This document shows positions 1-5,546 of a stretch of DNA of 6,989 bases, piece after piece (the stretch's first letter is position 1; each line of letters opens with the position of its first letter). This DNA is from Microbacterium sp. (lineage in GTDB: Bacteria; Actinomycetota; Actinomycetes; Actinomycetales; Microbacteriaceae): assembly GCA_029267645.1 (NCBI GenBank), contig JAJUIM010000101.1, forward strand, positions 1 through 6,989, written 5' to 3'. The notes beneath the pieces are model-generated. The model saw nothing but the letters and a program-made list of their open reading frames with translations, was not told the DNA's origin and searched no databases. The translations under genes and the position numbers were made by a program.

Positions 1-13
1 AAGCGAGAGAATT

Positions 14-17
14 GGAG
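14..17 (+). promoter_or_regulatory. Ribosome binding site for the idi-crtE fusion gene
   Basis: GGAG lies five bases before the ATG at 23, a normal Shine-Dalgarno position. It supports ATG 23 over the TTG at 12, which opens another frame that gives an arginine/serine-rich shadow translation. Only 22 bases precede the start, so no promoter can be assessed. Confidence 0.75.
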
Positions 18-22
18 TCGGC

Positions 23-1603
23 ATGGAACAGGTGGTTCTCGTGGACAACCGGGGTGCCGCGGTCGGGGTGCATCCGAAGTCCACGGTGCACGGCAGGACG
101 ACGCCACGTCACCTCGCCTTCTCGTGTCACGTCGTGGGCGATGACGGGCGCGTCCTCGTCACGCGCCGAGCACTCGCGAAGACAACCTGGCCGGGCGTGT
201 GGACCAACGCCTTCTGCGGGCATCCGGCGCCCGGCGAGTCGCTCGAGGACGGCGTGCGGCGTCGCGCGCGGTTCGAGCTCGGACTCGAGGTCGAGATCCT
301 CTCGTGCCCGCTGCCCGACTTCGGTTACACCGCACGCGATGCGTCGGGCGTCGTCGAGAACGAGCACTGTCCCGTCTTCGTCGCGAGGGCGCGTGGGCCT
401 CTCTCGCCGAACCCCGACGAGGTCGCCGAGGTCGCGTGGACGACGGCGGGCGCGCTCGAGCGCGGGATCGACGCCGCCCCGTGGGCGTTCAGCCCGTGGC
501 TCGTCGAGCACCTCCCGCAGCTCGCTCCCGCGCTTCGCGCGGCGACGACGGGCGCGCCGGATCCGTCGGGCGCCGACGCTGTGTCAGCGCGGCTTGAGGA
601 GCTCATGGGCGAAGCGCTCCGGCGCGCCGAGCGTTTCGCTCCCGCCTCGCCGCAGCTCTGGCGCGCGGCGACCGGCATCGCACTCGGCGGCAAGCGGATC
701 CGGTCTCGCCTGCTGCTCGACGCACACACCGCCCTCGGCGGGCGCGGCGGTGCGCCCGCGGTCGATGCCGCGTGCGCGGTCGAGCTCCTGCACGCGGCCC
801 TCGTGATCCACGACGACGTCATCGACGGCGACCTCACGCGCCGCGGGCGTGAGAACGTGACGGGCGCGTTCGAGCGCGAGGCGCGCGCGCTCGGAGCGGC
901 GCGGCGCGACGCGCGGGCGTGGGGCGAGGCATCCTCGCTCCTCGCGGGCGACCTGCTGCTGACAGAGGCGCACGCCCTGCTCGCAGGCCTCGACGTCTCC
1001 GACGCGGTGCGCCGCGCCTCCCTCGACCTCTTTCGCGACACGATCGTCGAGAGTGCGGCCGGCGAGCACGCCGACGTACGCCTCAGCATGCGGCTTTCGC
1101 CCGCCGGACCTGACCACGTCCTCGCGATGATCGAGCAGAAGACGGCGGCCTACTCCTTCCGCGCACCGCTGCGCCTCGCGGGGATCCTCGCGGCCGCCCC
1201 CGCGCAGATGCTCGACGCGGTCGACGTGATCGCGCGCCGCATCGGCGTGATCTACCAGCTGCGCGACGACGTGCTCGGCACCTTCGGTTCCGAGGCCGAG
1301 ATGGGAAAGTCGAGCCTCAGCGATCTGCGCGAGGGCAAGGAGACGCTGCTCATCTCGTATGCGCGCTCGCACCCCGAGTGGGAGGGGGTGCGCGGCCTCT
1401 TCGGCGACGACGGTCTGACGGCAGCAGACGGCGAGCGCGTGCGCGCCGTCGTCGAACGCTCGGGCGCGCGGGACATGGTCGAGCGCATCATCGGCGATGC
1501 GTGCCGTGATGTCGAGGCGCTAATCGCCGACGCCGCGCTGCCCCAAGCGCTCGCCGACCTCCTGCGGGAGGTGACCCACGCATGCGCGCACCGCAGCTCG
1601 TGA
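23..1603 (+). CDS. Fused type I isopentenyl-diphosphate isomerase / geranylgeranyl diphosphate synthase (Idi-CrtE)
   Basis: This 526-residue protein holds two consecutive enzymes. Residues 1-167 are a Nudix-type IPP isomerase (IPP to DMAPP). The catalytic Cys is C65 in TNAFCGHP, the catalytic Glu is E114 in ENEHCPVF, and the likely metal ligands are H23, H30, H67, E112 and E114; F84-E85-L86-G87 matches the Nudix-box region and SPW (157-159) the C-terminal Trp motif. Residues about 187-526 are a trans-isoprenyl diphosphate synthase with GGKRIRS (K224), a first Asp-rich motif DDVID (264-268, followed by D270) and a second, YQLRDD (D415, D416). By context it makes GGPP from DMAPP and three IPP. 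An Ala/Gly/Pro-rich linker (about 168-186) joins them. Each domain is close to normal stand-alone length and all key residues are present, so both are probably active. The start has a good ribosome site; the 3' end overlaps crtB. In related clusters I know, idi and crtE are separate genes. Domain calls are secure; exact product length is inferred. Confidence 0.93.
   Translation: MEQVVLVDNRGAAVGVHPKSTVHGRTTPRHLAFSCHVVGDDGRVLVTRRALAKTTWPGVWTNAFCGHPAPGESLEDGVRRRARFELGLEVEILSCPLPDFGYTARDASGVVENEHCPVFVARARGPLSPNPDEVAEVAWTTAGALERGIDAAPWAFSPWLVEHLPQLAPALRAATTGAPDPSGADAVSARLEELMGEALRRAERFAPASPQLWRAATGIALGGKRIRSRLLLDAHTALGGRGGAPAVDAACAVELLHAALVIHDDVIDGDLTRRGRENVTGAFEREARALGAARRDARAWGEASSLLAGDLLLTEAHALLAGLDVSDAVRRASLDLFRDTIVESAAGEHADVRLSMRLSPAGPDHVLAMIEQKTAAYSFRAPLRLAGILAAAPAQMLDAVDVIARRIGVIYQLRDDVLGTFGSEAEMGKSSLSDLREGKETLLISYARSHPEWEGVRGLFGDDGLTAADGERVRAVVERSGARDMVERIIGDACRDVEALIADAALPQALADLLREVTHACAHRSS
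596..607 (+). promoter_or_regulatory. Possible internal translation start for stand-alone CrtE
   Basis: GAGGAG (596-601) precedes an in-frame ATG (605-607, residue M195) at the Idi/CrtE domain junction. If used, it would yield a 332-residue CrtE alone. The spacing of three bases is shorter than usual, and the motif also simply encodes Glu-Glu. Starting at M195 would remove part of the first predicted helix of the synthase domain (about 187-205). A GTG at 581 (V187) has no visible ribosome site. This is tentative. Confidence 0.25.
1566..1573 (+). promoter_or_regulatory. Ribosome binding site that sets the crtB start
   Basis: GGGAGGTG ends eight bases before the ATG at 1582 and is the strongest Shine-Dalgarno match around the crtE/crtB junction. 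It favours ATG 1582 over the in-frame GTG at 1600. That GTG would form a GTGA overlap with the crtE stop like the other junctions, but no purine-rich site lies at the right distance before it. Confidence 0.8.
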
Positions 1604-2466
1604 CGACGACCGATCTCGCGCTCTACGGGCGCACGGCGAGTGACAGCGCCGCCGTCGTGATCAACCGGTATTCGACGTCGTTCGGCTGGGCGAGCGCGCT
1701 CCTGCCGCGGCGGACCCGCACCCACATCGCCCGCATCTACGCGCTCGTGCGCGTCGCCGACGAGCTCGTCGACGGGCCAGGGGCGGCGGCCGGGCTCGCG
1801 GCTGACGAGCTGCATGCGCTGCTCGACGCGCTCGAACGCGAGACTCTCGCGGCTATCGAGCGCGGCTTCAGCACGAACCTCGTCGTGCACGCCTTCGCTC
1901 TCACGGCGCGTGAGCACGGTATCGGCGCCCCGCTCATCGCACCGTTCTTCGCGTCGATGCGCGCCGACCTCGACGGCGAGCCGCGGGCAGGGGACGAGCT
2001 CGACGCGTACATCTTCGGCTCCGCCGAGGTCGTGGGGCTCATGTGCCTCGCCGTGTTCGAGCACGGCAGGACCCGCACGGGCGCTGAGCAGGCGACGCTC
2101 GAAGAGGGTGCACGCAGCCTCGGCGCGGCCTTCCAGAAGGTCAACTTCCTTCGCGATATCGCGGCCGACCGCGACGAGCTCGGGCGCCGGTACGTGCCGG
2201 GGGGCGGGCACGAGCTCACTGAGCGGGCGAAGACGGCGCAGCTCGCCGACATTCGCGCAGACCTCGCGGCCGCCGACCGCGCGATCCCGCTGCTGGATCG
2301 CGGCAGCAGGCCGGCCGTGTGGGCCGCGAGGGCGTTTTTCGGCGCCCTCGCCGACCGCATCGACCGCACGCCGGCCGCCGTCGTCGCGCGCGAGCGCGTG
2401 CGGGTGCCGAACGGCGAAAAGGCGGGGATCCTGGCCCGCGCCCTGCTCCGGAGGTGGACGCGATGA
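1582..2466 (+). CDS. crtB: Phytoene synthase CrtB
   Basis: CrtB condenses two GGPP head to head, through prephytoene diphosphate, to 15-cis-phytoene, the first committed C40 step. The 294-residue length is normal for the squalene/phytoene synthase family. Both Asp-rich Mg-diphosphate motifs are present: DELVD at 60-64 and DIAAD at 192-196, the latter within the family signature FQKVNFLRDI...DELGRRYVP. The N-terminal INRYSTSFGWAS (28-39) and the RIYALVRVADE block (51-61) are also typical. The ATG at 1582 lies inside the end of idi-crtE (22-base overlap) behind a strong GGGAGGTG, so translation is probably coupled to the fusion gene. The stop overlaps the crtI start by ATGA. In Corynebacterium glutamicum a transporter gene (cmrT) sits between crtE and crtB; here they abut. 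Confidence 0.96.
   Translation: MRAPQLVTTTDLALYGRTASDSAAVVINRYSTSFGWASALLPRRTRTHIARIYALVRVADELVDGPGAAAGLAADELHALLDALERETLAAIERGFSTNLVVHAFALTAREHGIGAPLIAPFFASMRADLDGEPRAGDELDAYIFGSAEVVGLMCLAVFEHGRTRTGAEQATLEEGARSLGAAFQKVNFLRDIAADRDELGRRYVPGGGHELTERAKTAQLADIRADLAAADRAIPLLDRGSRPAVWAARAFFGALADRIDRTPAAVVARERVRVPNGEKAGILARALLRRWTR
2450..2457 (+). promoter_or_regulatory. Ribosome binding site that sets the crtI start
   Basis: GGAGGTGG in the last codons of crtB carries a GGAGG core eight bases before the ATG at 2463. It supports the 520-residue CrtI. The same frame stays open upstream to an ATG at 2319, but that would add 48 Arg-rich residues ahead of the FAD-binding strand and overlap crtB by nearly 150 bases. 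Confidence 0.82.
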
Positions 2467-4025
2467 GCGGCCGCAGGGTCGTCGTCATCGGCGGCGGTGT
2501 CAGCGGGCTCGCCACGGCGGGGCTGCTCGCCCGCGACGGCCACGACGTCACGCTCATCGAGCGCCACGACGACGTGGGCGGCCGCGCCGGCCTCTGGCGC
2601 CAGGACGGGTTCGCGTTCGACACAGGACCGTCCTGGTACCTCATGCCCGAGGTCTTCGATCACTTCTTCCGCCTGATGGGCACGACGACGAGCGACGAGC
2701 TCGACCTCGTGCGGCTCGACCCCGCATACCGCGTGTACGGCGAGCGCGCTCCCGGCTCGCCGACCTCGAGGATCGACGTGCGTTCCGGCACGCGCGAGGC
2801 CACGGCGCTCTTCGAACAGCGAGAGCCCGGGGCGGGACGCGCGCTCGAGCGCTACCTGCGCTCGGCGACTCGGGCCTACCACGCGGCGCGAGAGGCGTTC
2901 CTCTACAACACGTTCGCCTCGCCGCGGTCGCTGCTGTCGGCGGCGGTGTGGCGAGGCGCGCCGGCCGTGCTGCCGCTCCTCACACGGTCGCTGTGGTCGC
3001 ACATCCGGCGGCGCTTCCGCAATGGGCGCCTGCGACAGATCCTCGGCTACCCGGCGGTGTTCCTCGGCACGTCGCCCTTCGAGGCGCCCGCGCTCTACCA
3101 CCTCATGAGTCACATGGACCTCGTCGACGGCGTGCGCTACCCGCGCGGCGGCTTCCGCACGCTCGTCGACGCGCTCGCGGCGCTTGCCGAGCGCAACGGG
3201 GTGACGATCCAGACCGGCGCCGAGGCCACCGCGATCATGACCGACGGCGGGCGCGTTCGCGGGGTCGAGGTGAGCCGCGGCGGCACCCGCCCCGTCATCG
3301 GGGCCGACATCGTCGTCTCAGCGATCGACGAGCACCACACGGAGACCGCGCTGCTCGCGCCCGCCGACCGCTCGTACCCCGCGCGCCGATGGCGCACACA
3401 GGTGACCGGTCCCGGCGCCGTGCTCGTGATGCTGGGCGTCCGCGGCGGGATCCCCGAGCTCGCCCACCACACGCTGCTGTTCTCCGACGACTGGCACGAC
3501 AACTTCGACGCGATCTTCGGCGACGAGCCCCGCGAGCCCGATCCGCCGTCGCTGTACGTCTGCAAGCCGAGCGCGACCGACGAGCGCGTCGCGCCCGCGG
3601 GGCACGAGAACCTCTTCGTCCTCGTGCCCGTCGCACCCGACGTGTCGATCGGGCACGGCGGCGTCGGCGCGGAGGGCGATCGCGCGGTCGTCCGGATCGC
3701 CGACCGCGCGATCGCGCAGATCGCGAGCTGGGCGGGCGTGCCCGATCTCGCAGAGCGCGTCGTCGTGCGCCGCACGGTCGGGCCGGCCGACTTCGAGCGC
3801 GACTTCCACACGTTCCGCGGCAGCGCGCTCGGTCCCGCCCACACGCTGCGCCAGAGCGCCTTCCTGCGAGGCGTCACGCGGTCGCGCCGGGTCGACGGCC
3901 TCTTCTACACGGGCTCGACCGCGGTTCCCGGCGTCGGCCTGCCCATGTGCCTCATCGGCGCGGAGCTCGTCGTCAAGCACGTGCGCGGCGACCATCGTCC
4001 CGGGCCGATCGAGGAGCCGCGATGA
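2463..4025 (+). CDS. crtI: Phytoene desaturase CrtI (phytoene to lycopene)
   Basis: CrtI is an FAD-dependent, probably membrane-associated desaturase that introduces conjugated double bases of the chromophore, double bonds in stepwise fashion, converting phytoene to lycopene. From ATG 2463 it has 520 residues, normal for the family. The N-terminus is a dinucleotide-binding fold: VVVIGGGVSGL with G10, G12 and G15, an acidic residue ending the second strand (LIER), then VGGRAG and the DTGPSWYLMPEVF substrate-side block. The C-terminal FAD signature GVGLPMCLIGAE (490-501) follows YTGSTAVP and is the form seen in actinobacterial CrtI. The start was chosen from its ribosome site and the ATGA overlap with crtB; the stop makes an ATGA overlap with crtYe. 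Between crtB and the crtYe/Yf/Eb genes, lycopene is the expected product. The number of desaturation steps is inferred from context. Confidence 0.95.
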   Translation: MSGRRVVVIGGGVSGLATAGLLARDGHDVTLIERHDDVGGRAGLWRQDGFAFDTGPSWYLMPEVFDHFFRLMGTTTSDELDLVRLDPAYRVYGERAPGSPTSRIDVRSGTREATALFEQREPGAGRALERYLRSATRAYHAAREAFLYNTFASPRSLLSAAVWRGAPAVLPLLTRSLWSHIRRRFRNGRLRQILGYPAVFLGTSPFEAPALYHLMSHMDLVDGVRYPRGGFRTLVDALAALAERNGVTIQTGAEATAIMTDGGRVRGVEVSRGGTRPVIGADIVVSAIDEHHTETALLAPADRSYPARRWRTQVTGPGAVLVMLGVRGGIPELAHHTLLFSDDWHDNFDAIFGDEPREPDPPSLYVCKPSATDERVAPAGHENLFVLVPVAPDVSIGHGGVGAEGDRAVVRIADRAIAQIASWAGVPDLAERVVVRRTVGPADFERDFHTFRGSALGPAHTLRQSAFLRGVTRSRRVDGLFYTGSTAVPGVGLPMCLIGAELVVKHVRGDHRPGPIEEPR

Positions 4026-4342
4026 TCGCCTACCTGCTCGCACTCGCCGTGAGCGCGACGGGCGTCGGCCTCGTCGACGCGCGCTGGCGGCTCGCCCTGT
4101 GGCGCGATCCCGTGCGTACGGTCGCGCTCGTCGCGCTCGGCGCGGCCTTCTTCCTCGCATGGGATCTCGCGGGCATCTCCCTCGGCGTGTTCCGGCACGT
4201 CGACTCGCGATGGGCGACGGGCGCGCTCGTCGCCCCGCAACTGCCGATCGAGGAGGTCGTGTTCGTGGCGTTCCTCAGCTATCTGACGCTCGTCGTGCAC
4301 GGCGCGGCCCGCAGGATCCTCGAGCGGAGGAAGCCGCGATGA
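4022..4342 (+). CDS. crtYe: Carotenoid (C50) epsilon/gamma-type cyclase subunit CrtYe
   Basis: This is a 106-residue, very hydrophobic protein of the small lycopene cyclase-domain family, one half of a heterodimeric ring-forming enzyme in the cytoplasmic membrane. Three membrane segments are apparent at about 1-18, 33-56 and 79-96. The family motif PxLPIEE is seen as P72-Q-L-P-I-E-E78 just before the third segment; its Glu residues are thought to act in cyclization. The partner is the next gene, crtYf. In Corynebacterium the pair cyclizes the C50 precursor to decaprenoxanthin. The start overlaps crtI by ATGA, with GAGGAG (4011-4016) five bases upstream, and the stop overlaps crtYf the same way. 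Assignment as Ye rather than Yf comes from its place as first of the pair and from PIEE versus PIED. Ring type (epsilon, gamma or beta) cannot be decided by eye. Confidence 0.9.
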   Translation: MIAYLLALAVSATGVGLVDARWRLALWRDPVRTVALVALGAAFFLAWDLAGISLGVFRHVDSRWATGALVAPQLPIEEVVFVAFLSYLTLVVHGAARRILERRKPR

Positions 4343-4662
4343 CGTACCTCGCGATGTCGGTGCCCTTCGCGGTCGCCGCGCTCGCGGTGTTCGCGGCCGG
4401 ATCCGTCCGCGCCGCCCGCCGCGGCAGGGCGCGCCTTGCAGCGCTCGCGTGGGCCGCGACGTGCGCGGCGCTCGTCGCGCTCACGATCGTGTTCGACAAC
4501 GTCATGATCGCGGCGGGCCTGTTCGACTTCGGCGGTGCGCACATCACGGGCGCGCGCATCGGGCTCATGCCGATCGAGGACCTGCTGTACCCAGTCGTCG
4601 GCTCGCTGCTGCTGTGCGGCGCGCGGGAGCTCGCAGGCGATCGCGAGGGGAGGGGCGCATGA
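4339..4662 (+). CDS. crtYf: Carotenoid (C50) cyclase subunit CrtYf
   Basis: This 107-residue membrane protein is the second lycopene cyclase-domain subunit. Hydrophobic segments lie at about 2-22, 34-60 and 82-94. The motif FDNVMIAAGLFDF (52-64) and the conserved LMPIEDLLYP (77-86, with P78, E80, D81) are typical of CrtYf-type subunits and correspond to the PIEE block of CrtYe. It is expected to act only with CrtYe to cyclize both ends of the C50 carotenoid. Start evidence: ATGA overlap with crtYe and GGAGGAA (4326-4332) with good spacing. The near-equal subunit sizes and tight coupling favour one-to-one production. In other lineages these two domains are fused in one polypeptide; here they are clearly separate genes. 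Confidence 0.9.
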   Translation: MTYLAMSVPFAVAALAVFAAGSVRAARRGRARLAALAWAATCAALVALTIVFDNVMIAAGLFDFGGAHITGARIGLMPIEDLLYPVVGSLLLCGARELAGDREGRGA

Positions 4663-5546
4663 GCGCGGCAGCCGATCTGCGGGCGCTCGCGATCGCGTCG
4701 CGACCCGTGAGCTGGATCAACACCGCCTACCCGTTCGCCGCAGTCGCGATCCTCACGACGGGGCGCGTCGACGCGGCGTTCGTCGTGGGCACCCTGTTCT
4801 TCCTCGTGCCGTACAACCTGCTCATGTACGGCGTGAACGACGTCTTCGACTACGCGTCCGACCTCGCCAACCCCCGCAAGGGCGGCGTCGAGGGCGCGAC
4901 GCTCCCGCCGCGGCTGCACCGCCCGACGCTCGTCGCCGCGGGGCTGCTGGCGGCGCCTTTCGTCGTCGCCCTCGTCGTCCTGGGTGCGCACCGTCCGTGG
5001 TCGTGGGCCGTGCTCGCCGTGAGCCTCTTCGCGGTCGTCGCCTACTCGGCGCCTGGCCTGCGGTTCAAGGAGATCCCGGTGCTCGACTCGGTCACCTCGA
5101 GCACGCACTTCGTCTCGCCCGCGCTCTACGCCATGGCGCTCACGGGCACGACCGTCACGCCCGCGCTCGCGGCAGCGATGGCAGCGTTCTTCCTGTGGGG
5201 GACGGCCAGCCACGCGTTCGGCGCCGTGCAGGACGTCGTGCCCGACCGCGAGGCGGGCATCGGATCCATCGCGACGGCGTTCGGCGCGGCCCGTACCGTG
5301 CGCCTCGCGCTCGGCGCCTGGATCCTCGCGGGGCTGCTCATGCTCGCGGCGCCGTGGCCCGCATCGCTCGCGGCGCTCCTCGCGATCCCCTACGTCGCGA
5401 GCGCCGCACCGTATCTGCGCGTCGCAGACGCCCGCTCGGGATCCGCCAACCGCGCCTGGCGGCGCTTCCTCGGCATCAACTACGCGTGCGGCGCGGCGCT
5501 CACGATGCTCCTCATCCTCTGCGCCTCGGAAGGACTCTTCGCATGA
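4659..5546 (+). CDS. crtEb: Lycopene elongase CrtEb (UbiA-family prenyltransferase)
   Basis: CrtEb transfers a C5 unit from DMAPP to each end of lycopene, giving a C45 and then an acyclic C50 carotenoid such as flavuxanthin. It has 295 residues and multiple hydrophobic segments, as in the UbiA family. Two Asp-rich diphosphate-binding motifs face the cytoplasm: N60-D-V-F-D-Y-A-S-D68 and D192-V-V-P-D196. ASRPVSWINTAYPFA (13-27) and the YSAPGLRFKEIP block (129-140) are typical of the lycopene elongase subgroup rather than of menaquinone or heme O enzymes. It follows the cyclase pair, the order known from decaprenoxanthin clusters; Micrococcus has the elongase before its cyclase genes. GGAGG (4649-4653) lies five bases from the ATG, which overlaps the crtYf stop. 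This gene is the main reason to call the pathway C50. Confidence 0.93.
   Translation: MSAAADLRALAIASRPVSWINTAYPFAAVAILTTGRVDAAFVVGTLFFLVPYNLLMYGVNDVFDYASDLANPRKGGVEGATLPPRLHRPTLVAAGLLAAPFVVALVVLGAHRPWSWAVLAVSLFAVVAYSAPGLRFKEIPVLDSVTSSTHFVSPALYAMALTGTTVTPALAAAMAAFFLWGTASHAFGAVQDVVPDREAGIGSIATAFGAARTVRLALGAWILAGLLMLAAPWPASLAALLAIPYVASAAPYLRVADARSGSANRAWRRFLGINYACGAALTMLLILCASEGLFA

Noticed and set aside
12..806. Open frame starting at TTG 12, overlapping the first gene
   Set aside because: Its product is an Arg/Ser-rich low-complexity shadow; the overlapping frame from ATG 23 carries intact Idi and CrtE motifs.
1600..1602. Alternative GTG start for crtB forming a GTGA overlap with the idi-crtE stop
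   Set aside because: It fits the junction style of the other genes, but no Shine-Dalgarno lies at usable distance, whereas ATG 1582 has GGGAGGTG eight bases upstream.
2319..2462. In-frame upstream start for crtI, adding 48 residues
   Set aside because: The extension is an Arg-rich shadow of crtB, precedes the FAD-binding strand that normally begins the protein, and ignores the strong ribosome site and ATGA overlap at 2463.
1737..3113. Long open frame on the minus strand (458 codons) opposite crtB and crtI
   Set aside because: High-GC DNA routinely leaves long antisense frames open; the translation is rich in Arg, Ala and Ser, shows no recognisable domain, and lies wholly opposite two well-supported genes.
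1814..4021. Very long plus-strand open frame across crtB and crtI in another frame, continuing into crtYe
   Set aside because: The translation is overwhelmingly Arg/Ala/Pro and becomes protein-like only from the crtYe ATG at 4022, so only that last part is real.
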